The notes under the pieces were generated by a model. That model was not told the DNA's origin and did no database searches. It saw only the letters and a list, made by a program, of their open reading frames with translations. Source: Thermoanaerobaculia bacterium (GTDB taxonomy: Bacteria; Acidobacteriota; Thermoanaerobaculia; Multivoradales; Multivoraceae). From it: a stretch of 59,867 bases of DNA. This document shows positions 50,733-59,142 of this stretch, in pieces (the first letter of the stretch is position 1; each line of letters opens with the position of its first letter). A program made the position numbers and the translations under genes. The stretch is taken from the NCBI GenBank assembly GCA_022826745.1, contig JAJDUI010000012.1, forward strand, positions 133,378-193,244, given 5' to 3'.

Positions 50733-53186
50733 ATGAGACCAGCCATCGCCATCGCCTGCCTTCTACTCGCTGCCGGCCTCGCTGGCGCGGCGGCGGCACA
50801 GTCCCAGCCAGGCTCTCCAGGCGGCTATCTGACGCCGCCGCAGGAGATCGTCGACATCCTCGACGCGCCGCCGACGCCGGCCGTGCTGGTCGGGCCGAAC
50901 CGCGATGTCATCGTGCTGATGGAGAGCCGGAGCATGCCGCCGATCTCGTGGCAGGCGCGGCCGCTGGAGCGGCTCGCGGGCTACCGGATCGATCCGCGAA
51001 ACAGCGGGCCGTGGCGGGCGCCGGAGACGGCGGCGCTGACGATCCGCGGGATCGACGAGGACGCCTCGCCGGACGACGGGTTGCGCATCGAGGCGCCCCA
51101 CGGCACGACGATCGGCTGGCCGCGGTTCTCGCCCGACGGTTCCCACCTCTCCTATGCCGTGCTCCGCGACACGGGAATCGAGCTCTGGGTCGTCGACCTG
51201 GGAGGCGGCAAGCGCCGGGCGCTGACGTCGGCTTCGCTCAACGCCACCTGGCGCAATCCCTGCGAGTGGCTGTTCGACTCGAGCGGCGTGCTGTGCCGGT
51301 TCCGCGTGCCGGCCCGCGGTGCGCCGCCGTCGCCGCCGCGGCAGCCTTACGGCCCCAACATCCAGGAGCACGACGGGCGCCTGTCGCCGGTTCGCACCTA
51401 CCAGGACCTGCTGGCGAACGCCTACGACGAGGCGCTCTTCGAGTACCACTTCACGAGCCGGATCGAGATCGTCGACCTGGCTACCGGGACGCGGACGGCG
51501 ATCGGCGAACCGGGGCTGTACTCGCGGATCTCCGGCGCTCCGGACAACCGGCACGTGCTCGTCGAGAGAGTCGAGCGGCCCTTCTCCTGGCTGCACCCGG
51601 CGAGCCGCTTCCCGCGCTCGGTCGAGGTGTGGAACCGGGAGACCGGCAAGGTCGCGACGATCGCGACGCTGCCGCTGGCCGACGCGGTGCCGATCGGCGG
51701 CGTTCCCACCGGGCCGCGCGGCCACCGGTGGAATCCGACCGCACCGGCCACGCTGGTCTGGAGCGAGGCCCAGGACGGCGGCGACCCGAAGGCCGAGGTG
51801 CCGCATCGTGACTACGTGTTCACGCTGGACGCGCCGTTCGACGGCGAACCGCTTGAACTGACGCGGACCGAGTTCCGGTTCTCCGGGCTAGCCTGGACGG
51901 AGGACGGCACGGCTCTGGTCAACTCGTATGACCGCGAGACGCGCTGGATCCGCACGGCGCTGCTCGACGTCGGCGGCGACGAACCAAGGCCGCTGTTCGA
52001 CCGCAGCGCGGAGGACAGCTACGGCCACCCCGGCTTCCCCTGGCAGCGGCCCGGCGGCGGCACCGCCGGCGCGACCATCCTGCAGGACGGCAACGACATC
52101 TACCTCGTGGGCCGCGGCGCCTCGCCGGAAGGCGACCTGCCCTTCGTCGACCGCCTGAATCTCGACACTCTGGCGACGGAGCGCCTGTTCCGCAGCGAGC
52201 CCGGCACCTATGAGACGGCCGTCGCGGTGCTATCGGCCGACAGCGGCTCGCTCCTGACTCGCCGCGAGAGCACGACCGAGCCGCCGAACTACCACGTGAC
52301 CGACCTCTCGACCGGCAGCCGGCGCGCCCTGACCGACTTCAGCGACCCGGCGCCGATCCTCCGCCAGGTCGAGAAGCGGCTGTTGACCTACGAGCGGGCA
52401 GACGGCGTCGGCCTGTCGGCGACGCTCTACCTGCCTCCCGGCTACCGGGAAGGCGACCGGCCGCCGATGCTCCTCTGGGCCTATCCCCGCGAGTACACGA
52501 ACCCCAACGCGGCAAGCCAGGTCAGCGGCTCACCACACCGCTTCACGACCCTGCGCGGCGCCTCTCACCTGCTGCTGCTCACCCAGGGCTATGCGATCCT
52601 CGACGGGCCGACGATGCCGATCGTCGGCGAGGGCGAGACGGCGAACGACACCTACGTCGAGCAGCTCGTCTCGAGCGCCGCCGCGGCCATCGACAAGGTC
52701 GTCGAACTCGGCGTCGCCGACCGCGACCGGATCGCCGTCGGCGGCCACAGCTACGGCGCCTTCATGACGGCGAACCTCCTGGCCCACTCCGACCTCTTCG
52801 CCGCCGGCATCGCCCGCAGCGGCGCCTACAACCGTTCGCTGACGCCTTTCGGCTTCCAGAACGAGCGCCGGACCTTCTGGGAGGCCCAGCACATCTACGC
52901 CGCGATGTCCCCCTTCTTCCACGCCGACAAGGTGAACGAGCCGATCCTGCTGACCCACGGCGAGATCGACAACAACTCCGGTACCTTCCCGATCCAGTCC
53001 GAGCGTTACTACCAGGCACTCAAGGGCCACGGCGCCAAGGTGCGCTACGTCACCATGCCTCACGAGTCCCACGGCTACGCGGCCCGGGAGTCCGTGCTCC
53101 ACATCGTGGCGGAGATGCTGAACTGGTGCGACCGCTACCTCCGCACCGGCGCGTCGCCGGCGTCAGGAGCCGGCGCCGGAAGGTGA
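50733..53186 (+). CDS. Exported S9-family (prolyl oligopeptidase-type) serine peptidase
   Basis: This 817-residue protein starts with a signal peptide (IAIACLLLAAGLAGAAAAQ). A beta-propeller region (about 100-550) with segments such as GTTIGWPRFSPDGSHLSY precedes an alpha/beta hydrolase domain. The triad is visible as GHSYG (Ser673), GEIDNNSG (Asp746) and PHESHGY (His780). The best resemblance is to the glutamyl endopeptidase-like S9 peptidases. GGAGGAG upstream supports ATG 50733; a longer in-frame start at 50466 would run into the divergent gene. It is exported, so it degrades peptides in the periplasm or outside. Confidence 0.9.
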   Translation: MRPAIAIACLLLAAGLAGAAAAQSQPGSPGGYLTPPQEIVDILDAPPTPAVLVGPNRDVIVLMESRSMPPISWQARPLERLAGYRIDPRNSGPWRAPETAALTIRGIDEDASPDDGLRIEAPHGTTIGWPRFSPDGSHLSYAVLRDTGIELWVVDLGGGKRRALTSASLNATWRNPCEWLFDSSGVLCRFRVPARGAPPSPPRQPYGPNIQEHDGRLSPVRTYQDLLANAYDEALFEYHFTSRIEIVDLATGTRTAIGEPGLYSRISGAPDNRHVLVERVERPFSWLHPASRFPRSVEVWNRETGKVATIATLPLADAVPIGGVPTGPRGHRWNPTAPATLVWSEAQDGGDPKAEVPHRDYVFTLDAPFDGEPLELTRTEFRFSGLAWTEDGTALVNSYDRETRWIRTALLDVGGDEPRPLFDRSAEDSYGHPGFPWQRPGGGTAGATILQDGNDIYLVGRGASPEGDLPFVDRLNLDTLATERLFRSEPGTYETAVAVLSADSGSLLTRRESTTEPPNYHVTDLSTGSRRALTDFSDPAPILRQVEKRLLTYERADGVGLSATLYLPPGYREGDRPPMLLWAYPREYTNPNAASQVSGSPHRFTTLRGASHLLLLTQGYAILDGPTMPIVGEGETANDTYVEQLVSSAAAAIDKVVELGVADRDRIAVGGHSYGAFMTANLLAHSDLFAAGIARSGAYNRSLTPFGFQNERRTFWEAQHIYAAMSPFFHADKVNEPILLTHGEIDNNSGTFPIQSERYYQALKGHGAKVRYVTMPHESHGYAARESVLHIVAEMLNWCDRYLRTGASPASGAGAGR

Positions 53187-53252
53187 GGCAGGGATGGGGA
53201 GCGCGGCCAGACTTGCGACCGTCACTCCCCACCCGATCGACTCGACCGGGCC

Positions 53253-54605
53253 TCAGGGCGTTTCGACGATTCTCTCGAGTTTCGGCAGAGTGACTTCCGC
53301 TTCCGGCGGCGCAACGTCGCCCGTGGTCACGAGATCGAGCAACTGGCCGTCTTCGTCGAAGGCGCGAAAGACCGCACCTTCGCTCGACAGCTCTGCCATC
53401 CAGAAGTGCGGCTCGCTGGCCGAGCGTTCGATGTACCACCGTTCCACCGGATCGACGGTGCGGGCGTCCATTCCCATGCAGCCGTCGCCGAGGTAGAGCA
53501 CGCCTTCCCCAGCTTCGACGATTTCGCCGAGCCGGATCGGATGGCTGCGCTTGAGCACATGGTCGTGATTCTCGAACGCCGCGGTCAACCGACCGTGGTG
53601 GAAGACCTCCTCCCAGGCGTCCCGACCCTCGGCCGAAGCCTCGTACGAGCGATGTGCCGGGTAGAGGGGAACGTGGTACAGGCCGAGCCGGTTCGGCAAC
53701 TCGGCGTCGGCCTCCATGTGCGCCGCCAGCCAGGGGGCCTGGTCCTCGTGGGACACCAGGTGCCCGCTGTCCAGTACGTAGAGAACGCCAACCGAGCCGA
53801 GGCCGCGCCGGAAGTACGTCGCTCCACCGTCCCCCGGCGCGTCTCCGCCGCCCTGATTCTGGGCAAACAGGGCGAAGTAGAAGGGCGCCTTCTGCTCGGG
53901 CGGCGAGGACGCGGGAACACCGCCCTCACGGCCCACGTTCACTTCGTGGTTGCCGATCGAGAGCACCAGAGGAACGGTATGGCCCTCGGGCGTGACCAGC
54001 GCCTCCGTGACGTACTCGAGCCACGTTCGCCAACGCGGCCACCTCGAAACGAGGCCGTTGGCGTAGGCGAGGTCGCCGCCGATCGCCAGCAAGTCCGGCG
54101 ACCGCCGCGCCGCCTCGGTCAGCAGTGCGAGCGAGAGGGGTTCGGCGCCCACGTCGCCGCCAGCCGCCAGCCGCACCGGACCCTCCTCGGGCATGGTGCG
54201 GAAGCTGCGCACGGGACCGGCCGACCGCCCGTCCAGCAGGACGTCGAAGTCATACCGACCGCCCGGCTCCAGGCCGCGCAACGGGAACCGGTACACGCGG
54301 ACGTCCGGAACCCCGCCGATCTCGAGCGCTTCGCCCGGGATCGTCCGCGGCTCGCCCTCCGACCCCGACGATCGCCACTCGACGCTTGCGGACCGCGGCA
54401 GCCGTTCGCCGATCCCATCCGCTTCGACGACCAGGTTGACGGTCATCGTCGTCGACGTGTCGCCTTGCCACGTCAGGTGGACGGAGTGCCAGGGCGGCTC
54501 CGCCGCCGGGCCGGAGCATCCCCCGATGAGGAAGACCGCGAGGGCGACTGCCGCTGCGCACCCAGTGCGTCGCGTCAGAGTTCTATCCGGCCTAAGGTGC
54601 GGCAT
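53253..54605 (-). CDS. Lipoprotein metallophosphatase with FN3-like N-terminal domain
   Basis: The protein has 450 residues. The N-terminal signal ends with a lipobox (VFLIGGC). A fibronectin-type or purple-acid-phosphatase N-terminal domain (about 40-135) precedes a calcineurin-like phosphoesterase domain: RLAAGGDVG, AIGGDLAYANG, SIGNHEVN, GLYHVPLYPAH and FENHDHVLKRS. These are the metal-binding motifs, with the last His pair as NHDH rather than GHxH. It would hydrolyse phosphate esters on the periplasmic face. The ATG overlaps the stop of the upstream LLM gene by 14 bases, so the two are cotranscribed. Confidence 0.85.
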   Translation of the reverse strand: MPHLRPDRTLTRRTGCAAAVALAVFLIGGCSGPAAEPPWHSVHLTWQGDTSTTMTVNLVVEADGIGERLPRSASVEWRSSGSEGEPRTIPGEALEIGGVPDVRVYRFPLRGLEPGGRYDFDVLLDGRSAGPVRSFRTMPEEGPVRLAAGGDVGAEPLSLALLTEAARRSPDLLAIGGDLAYANGLVSRWPRWRTWLEYVTEALVTPEGHTVPLVLSIGNHEVNVGREGGVPASSPPEQKAPFYFALFAQNQGGGDAPGDGGATYFRRGLGSVGVLYVLDSGHLVSHEDQAPWLAAHMEADAELPNRLGLYHVPLYPAHRSYEASAEGRDAWEEVFHHGRLTAAFENHDHVLKRSHPIRLGEIVEAGEGVLYLGDGCMGMDARTVDPVERWYIERSASEPHFWMAELSSEGAVFRAFDEDGQLLDLVTTGDVAPPEAEVTLPKLERIVETP

Positions 54606-55458
54606 CGAGAAGCTCCTTCATCACCGTCTGCGCGTCTTCCGGCCGGCCAAGGTGCAGCCCCATTCCCGGCATCGGCGCCACCGGCACGAGAACGCGGGCG
54701 ACGCCGAGCTCGGCGAGCGAGCGGAGACTGAATAAATCCTCGCCGATGCCCGTCGTGATCTCGAGGGCGTGCGGATCCCGGCCGTGTTCGGCGGCCACGT
54801 CGCGCGCCAGCTGGACCAGCTCGGCGGCGGCCCCGCGCGCGGGAAAGAAACCGTCGCCCAACCGGCCCGCCCGCCGCGCGGCGGCCTTCGAGTGGCCGCC
54901 GACAATGATGGGAACGCTGCCATTGACCGGCTGCGGCCGGCAGTAGGCAGCGTCGAAGTGGACGAATTCGCCGTGGTAGGTCGGGCGTTCGGCGCCCCAG
55001 AGTTCGCGCATCGCCTCGATGTACTCGTCGGTGCGGCGCCCGCGGTCGGCGAAGGGCGCGCCGATCGCGTCGAACTCTTCCTTCAGCCAGCCGACGCCGA
55101 TCCCCAGCAGGAGGCGGCCCCCGGTCAGATGATCGAGCGTCGCGACCTGCTTGGCCGCCACCACCGGATTGTGCTGGGGCACGATGAGGATGCCGGTCCC
55201 GAAGCGGATCCGCCGTGTCTGGGAGGCGACGAACGCCATCCAGATCAACGGGTCGGGCAGGTCGAAGTCGTCCCGTCCGCCGGCCATCTTCCCGTCCGGC
55301 GAGTAGGGGTAGGCCGACTCGTACCCGCCCGGAACGACCGTGTGCTCGACGGTCCAGATCGACTCGAAGCCCGCCTCGTCCGCGGCCTGGACCAGTTCCA
55401 CCGCCAGGCCCGGATCGACGTAGCGTCCCGTGTTGCAGTACCGAAGTCCGAACTTCAT
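54592..55458 (-). CDS. LLM-class F420-dependent oxidoreductase, TIGR03619-like
   Basis: This 288-residue luciferase-like protein starts MKFGLRYCNTGRYVDP. It shows EAGFESIWTVEHTVVPGGYE, GTGILIVPQHNPVVAAKQ, GRLLLGIGVGWLKEEFDAIG and SVPIIVGGHSKAAARRAGRL. These are the F420-dependent LLM pattern, including the shared Gly-Val-Gly-Trp. ATG 55458 is chosen because the family N-terminus begins there; an in-frame start at 55602 is far upstream. It is the third LLM protein of the window and overlaps the phosphatase gene. Confidence 0.88.
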   Translation of the reverse strand: MKFGLRYCNTGRYVDPGLAVELVQAADEAGFESIWTVEHTVVPGGYESAYPYSPDGKMAGGRDDFDLPDPLIWMAFVASQTRRIRFGTGILIVPQHNPVVAAKQVATLDHLTGGRLLLGIGVGWLKEEFDAIGAPFADRGRRTDEYIEAMRELWGAERPTYHGEFVHFDAAYCRPQPVNGSVPIIVGGHSKAAARRAGRLGDGFFPARGAAAELVQLARDVAAEHGRDPHALEITTGIGEDLFSLRSLAELGVARVLVPVAPMPGMGLHLGRPEDAQTVMKELLDAAP

Positions 55459-55519
55459 GAGTGGCGCAGTGTAACGGTAGGCAGCGAGAGCCGGACCGCT
55501 AGCGCAATCCTCCGCTACG

Positions 55520-56086
55520 ATGCCGGCCGTGCACGAAGCCGCCGGCAGGACGCAGGTCGCCGACATCGACTGGTCTTCCTGGCGCGCCGTCGACCGGGCC
55601 ACCTTGACGTTCGTCCTCCAGGACGGTCAGGTGCTCCTGATCCGCAAGAAGCGGGGCCTGGGCGCCGGCAAGGTGAACGGCCCCGGCGGCCGCCTTGAAC
55701 CGGACGAGGAGCCAGTCGACTGCGCCGTCCGAGAGGTCGAGGAGGAACTCGGCATCACACCGCTCGGCCTGGAGTACCGCGGCGAGAACCTGTTCCAGTT
55801 CACCGATGGCTACTCGATTCACGTCTACGCGTTTACCGCCACAGGATACGAGGGCGAGATTCGGGAAACCGAGGAAGCCACGCCCATGTGGACGAACCTG
55901 GATGCCATTCCCTACGACGAGATGTGGGAAGATGACCGGCTCTGGTTACCCCACTCCCTGGGCGGCCTCACGCCGCAGGGCCGCTACATCTTCGACGGCG
56001 ACCGCATGCTGGACTGGGAACTCGAAGTCGACGGCAAGCTCTACAGTCCGCGAGCACCCGGGTGCTCGCATCCAGAGGTGCGTTGA
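55520..56086 (+). CDS. NUDIX hydrolase, MTH1/MutT-like
   Basis: This 188-residue enzyme has a complete Nudix box, GGRLEPDEEPVDCAVREVEE followed by ELGI (GX5EX7REUXEEXGU). The region before it (LTFVLQDGQVLLIRKKRG, GAGKVNGPGG) resembles MTH1-type enzymes that remove oxidised purine nucleotides. Trp-rich, acidic stretches after the box (PMWTNLDAIPYDEMWEDD) are also like MTH1. A perfect 20-base palindrome lies inside its last codons (56050-56069). Cytoplasmic nucleotide sanitation is the likely role. Confidence 0.87.
   Translation: MPAVHEAAGRTQVADIDWSSWRAVDRATLTFVLQDGQVLLIRKKRGLGAGKVNGPGGRLEPDEEPVDCAVREVEEELGITPLGLEYRGENLFQFTDGYSIHVYAFTATGYEGEIRETEEATPMWTNLDAIPYDEMWEDDRLWLPHSLGGLTPQGRYIFDGDRMLDWELEVDGKLYSPRAPGCSHPEVR
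56050..56069. repeat. Perfect 20-base palindrome at the 3' end of the NUDIX gene
   Basis: The sequence GCGAGCACCC is followed directly by its reverse complement. It lies within the last codons of the NUDIX hydrolase gene and 48 bases before the start of the Fur-family regulator. It could form a cruciform or a dimeric protein site, or serve as a terminator stem, but there is no T-run. Confidence 0.75.
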
Positions 56087-56093
56087 CGATAAC

Positions 56094-56109
56094 TGAGAAT
56101 CGAGTATCA
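56094..56109. promoter_or_regulatory. Possible autoregulatory operator of the Fur/Zur-type gene
   Basis: An imperfect inverted repeat TGAGAAT-CG-AGTATCA (5 of 7 paired positions) sits 7 bases before the ATG of the Fur-family regulator. The region is much more AT-rich than its surroundings. Fur-family regulators often bind AT-rich inverted repeats over their own promoters. The match is short and degenerate, so this is a weak call. Confidence 0.35.
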
Positions 56110-56116
56110 TCCGCCC

Positions 56117-56485
56117 ATGCGGAGAGCCAGGCAGCAGCAGACCGTCCTCCGAGCTCTTGACGAAGCGGACGGTCCCCTGTCCGCCAGGGAACTGTGGAGC
56201 CGCCTGAGCGGAACGGGCGTCGGTCTCGCCACGGTGTACCGCGCTCTCCAACGGGGTGTTGAGGAAGGCACGCTGGAGACGGTCGAGGTGTTGGGCGGCG
56301 GGCTGCGGTACGAGCCCAGGGACCGCGAGCATCACCATCACTTTCTCTGCTCGAGCTGCGACCGCGCGTTCGACCTCTTCGGTTGCGTCGAGGGCCTCGA
56401 GTCCCTGCTTCCAGGCGGGTTTCGGATGACCGGACACGAGGTGGTGTTGCTCGGAACCTGCGATGGGTGTGGCGATGCGGCGTGA
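56117..56485 (+). CDS. Fur-family transcriptional regulator, Zur-like
   Basis: This 122-residue protein has a winged helix (LSARELWSRLSGTGVGLATV followed by YRALQRGVEEG) and the Fur C-terminal metal region HHHHFLCSSCDRAFDLFGC, with a second CxxC near the end (GTCDGCG). Two CxxC pairs form the structural zinc site, and the His run is a sensor site. The downstream genes (CbiM-like, CbiQO-like and CobW) point to zinc, or less probably cobalt or nickel, as the metal sensed. It is the first gene of the cluster and likely represses it when metal is sufficient. Confidence 0.85.
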   Translation: MRRARQQQTVLRALDEADGPLSARELWSRLSGTGVGLATVYRALQRGVEEGTLETVEVLGGGLRYEPRDREHHHHFLCSSCDRAFDLFGCVEGLESLLPGGFRMTGHEVVLLGTCDGCGDAA

Positions 56486-56575
56486 CAGTCGCCCAGGAGC
56501 GGTGGACGTCGCCACCGCCTGATCGCTCCCCTCCTGCCCCGGTTCTGCCTCGATCTCAAGCCAGGGAAGGCGCTG

Positions 56576-57499
56576 ATGCATCTAGCAGAAGGAGTGCTAC
56601 CGCTCAGCCAGGCCGTCGCGTGGAGTGCCCTGGCCGCACCCACTGTCTATTGGAGCCTTCGTGGCGAGCAACGGACGCGACGCGACACACCGTCGTCCTC
56701 GATCGTCATGGCGGGCGTAACGAGCCTGCTCTTCGCCGGCACCTTGCTGCCGCTGCCGGTCCCGGTCGTGGGCGCAACCAGTCACATCTGCCTCACGCCG
56801 GTGCTCGCCCTGCTCGTCGGCGTCCGTCGCGTCGTGTGGCCCACGTTCTTCGTGCTCCTGCTGCAGGCCGTCTTCTTCGCTCACGGCGGGATCACGACGC
56901 TGGGGGTCAACTTCCTGACACTGGGACTGCTGGGGCCTCTGACGACAGTCGGCGTTTGGGCTCTGCTCCAGCGGCTCGGCGTGGACGGGTCTCTCCGCGT
57001 CGCGCTCGCCTGTGGCGTCGGCGGCCTGAGCGTCTACGTGGCGGACGCCGCGGTGCTCGCCGTGGCGTTGTCCGAGGTGACGGCGCCAGCGACGACCTTC
57101 GGCGCGGTGCTGATCGGATTCGCCCCCGTCCAGATCCCCCTGGCGGTTCTCGAAGCCTTCGCCTCCATCGGCATCGTACGGCTGCTGGCCACACGTCGGC
57201 CGGACCTCCTGCCGCACTCGCTGAGGGGACTTCGCACCGTGTCCGCGCCCGCCGCGTCCGCCATGCTTCTGTTGCTCGTAGTCGGCCTGTCGGGCTGCGC
57301 CTATGAAGGAATCGACGGAACCGTGTTCGGTGCGACCGCGGAGGAGGCGGGGCGACCGCCAACGGGGAGCATCGTCGACCTGAGTCACGGGGAGGTCGGG
57401 CTCGCGATGTCGATCCTCATCCTCTTCGGAGTGGGCTTTATCGCGGGGCGCACCTGGGAACGAGTGCTCGGAGGAGGACGCGATGCACCTCCACGCTGA
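56576..57499 (+). CDS. CbiM-like ECF metal-transport membrane protein with CbiN-like tail
   Basis: This 307-residue membrane protein starts MHLAEGVL. The N-terminal Met-His pair is the metal ligand in CbiM/NikM S-components after the amine is freed. About six helices follow, with GATSHICLTPVLALLVG and FFAHGGITTLGVNFLTLG as the CbiM-typical His and Gly segments. The C-terminal part (about 225-307) has a hydrophobic helix, a short periplasmic-like region and a final helix, resembling CbiN. A ribosome site AGGGAAGG precedes ATG 56576. It is the substrate-specific part of an energy-coupling-factor transporter. Cobalt, nickel or zinc cannot be distinguished from sequence alone. Confidence 0.82.
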   Translation: MHLAEGVLPLSQAVAWSALAAPTVYWSLRGEQRTRRDTPSSSIVMAGVTSLLFAGTLLPLPVPVVGATSHICLTPVLALLVGVRRVVWPTFFVLLLQAVFFAHGGITTLGVNFLTLGLLGPLTTVGVWALLQRLGVDGSLRVALACGVGGLSVYVADAAVLAVALSEVTAPATTFGAVLIGFAPVQIPLAVLEAFASIGIVRLLATRRPDLLPHSLRGLRTVSAPAASAMLLLLVVGLSGCAYEGIDGTVFGATAEEAGRPPTGSIVDLSHGEVGLAMSILILFGVGFIAGRTWERVLGGGRDAPPR

Positions 57500-58925
57500 C
57501 CATTCCCTGTTCTTCGAGCGCCGCCAGCCGCTGTGGGTTGCGGCATTGGCTGTCGCGCTGACCAGCAGCGTGCTGATCGTCAACGCGGGCGCGCGAAGCA
57601 CCGTCCTGTCCCTGACCTGCTCCGGGCTCGGCGCGGTGCTTCTGCTGTTCGCACATGCCCATGGACGCCGCAGGATCAAGCCTGCCCTCGCGTGGACCCT
57701 GGGCGTCGTGGCGCTCGCCCTGCTCGCTGGGGTCGCCCTGAATTCCGACACGGACGTCATCGTCCAGACGAGCGCCAGGGTCCTGTGTGGCGCCATCTGG
57801 ATCCTCTGGCTGGGCACCCAGATCGACTGGGCGTCGCTGCGACAACTCCTGCTTCGGATTCGGATACCCGAGGGCATCGTGGCCAGCCTCGACCACGCGC
57901 TCATGCACGGTGTCCTCGCCCAGCGCGAGTGGGTCCAGCGGCGTGACGCGGGCCGTCTCCGCCTGGGGTCACCGCGTTTGCCTGCGGCCGCCTGGGGACC
58001 GCTGCTCGGCGAAGGCGCCCTGCAAGCCTTCGCGCGCCTCGAACGCGCCGAGGAGAACGCACTGCTGCGTAGCGCCTCCCGCGCAGACGTTCCGCCTCCC
58101 GACGGCGTCCACCTCGATGCCATCGACGTCGAACGCGGCGAACAACTGGTGCTCGAGCAGCTCGAGCTGCGCCTGGCAGGAGCGGAGTGGCTGCTCGTGT
58201 GCGGGCCGAGTGGAGCCGGCAAATCGACCTTGTTGCGCCTGCTCGCGGGGCTCGACGGACCCGCGCAAGGCACGATGACCCGCCTCGGAGAGCACGTGTC
58301 ACCCGACGCGGCGCTGCCGGCCCGGCTGCACGGACGCGTGGCGCTTCTCGGCCAGAACCCGGAGAACCACTTCATCGCAAGCACCGTCGCGGAGGACATT
58401 GCCTGGGGCCTGCGTCGTCGTGGCGTTGCGGCAGCCGAGGCGCGCCGTCGATCCCGCGAGGTGGCGACGGCCTTGCGCATAGACCATCTGCTGGAGCGTT
58501 CGTGTCATCAGCTCAGCTTCGGGGAGCAGCGCCGGGTTGCGCTCGCCGGTCTCCTGGTGCTCGAGCCCGCGCTGCTGCTCCTCGACGAGCCCATGGCCGG
58601 GCTCGATCCGGTCGCGGCCCTCGAGCTGCGCACGCTCGTCGTAGAGGCTGTTCGTCGGACGAGCGCTACGTGCGTCTGGGCAACCCACTGCCTTCGCTCG
58701 CTGCCATCCCCGGCAACGCGCGTCGTCCTGCTGCGACACCGCCGGGTGCTCTTCGATGGCCCTGCGGCCGAAGGGCTGTCGAGACCGTGGCTCATCCGGG
58801 CTGGTCTCGCCGTTTCGCGGGAGCATGGACCGTATGTTGATCAACACATCCCCACGCCAGCCGAACCTCGAACGGGCTCGACGTATCAAGAAGGTGTTGC
58901 GCGAAGCGCTGAACCTTTCCGATGA
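57483..58925 (+). CDS. Fused CbiQ (EcfT)-CbiO (EcfA)-like transporter protein
   Basis: The protein has 480 residues. The N-terminal third has about four membrane helices followed by a coupling-type amphipathic segment (LRQLLLRIRIPEGIVASLDH). From about residue 215 it is an ABC ATPase: Walker A GPSGAGKST at 241-249, a Q-loop-like LLGQNPENHFIAS, signature LSFGEQRRVALAG, Walker B LLLLDEPMAGLDP and the H-loop His in WATHCLRS. CbiQ and CbiO are normally separate, so fusion is unusual. A 17-base overlap with the CbiM-like gene shows coupling. The last part overlaps the next gene by about 90 bases in another frame. Confidence 0.82.
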   Translation: MHLHADHSLFFERRQPLWVAALAVALTSSVLIVNAGARSTVLSLTCSGLGAVLLLFAHAHGRRRIKPALAWTLGVVALALLAGVALNSDTDVIVQTSARVLCGAIWILWLGTQIDWASLRQLLLRIRIPEGIVASLDHALMHGVLAQREWVQRRDAGRLRLGSPRLPAAAWGPLLGEGALQAFARLERAEENALLRSASRADVPPPDGVHLDAIDVERGEQLVLEQLELRLAGAEWLLVCGPSGAGKSTLLRLLAGLDGPAQGTMTRLGEHVSPDAALPARLHGRVALLGQNPENHFIASTVAEDIAWGLRRRGVAAAEARRRSREVATALRIDHLLERSCHQLSFGEQRRVALAGLLVLEPALLLLDEPMAGLDPVAALELRTLVVEAVRRTSATCVWATHCLRSLPSPATRVVLLRHRRVLFDGPAAEGLSRPWLIRAGLAVSREHGPYVDQHIPTPAEPRTGSTYQEGVARSAEPFR

Positions 58926-59142
58926 CATGACGGTCACGGTCACCGAGCTGGCTTGTCTCGAAGAAGGCTGCGCCCCCGTCGAGACCGCGATTGGCCTGCT
59001 GCGGCCCGATGCGCCACAACTTCAGTGCAAGCTGCACAAACCCATGGACGCCGTTGACGCCAAGGACCTGGTCGAGGTCTGCACGTCGTGGGGATTCGAC
59101 GTAGAGATTCCGGTGCTCGCACCGCTGCTCCAGGAGGACTAG
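58834..59142 (+). CDS. Small Cys-containing protein linked to the CobW gene
   Basis: The protein has 102 residues. It has a basic N-terminus (NLERARRIKKVLREALNL) and a conserved-looking segment VTVTELACLEEGCAPVETAI, with two cysteines, then QCKLHKPMDAVDAKDLVE. I recall, without being able to verify it, similar short proteins next to CobW/COG0523 genes. ATG 58834 is chosen because GGGAG lies 10 bases upstream; ATG 58825 is too close to it. It lies between the transporter gene, which it overlaps, and the CobW gene, so it is probably part of the metal cluster. It may bind a metal through the two cysteines. Confidence 0.7.
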   Translation: MLINTSPRQPNLERARRIKKVLREALNLSDDMTVTVTELACLEEGCAPVETAIGLLRPDAPQLQCKLHKPMDAVDAKDLVEVCTSWGFDVEIPVLAPLLQED

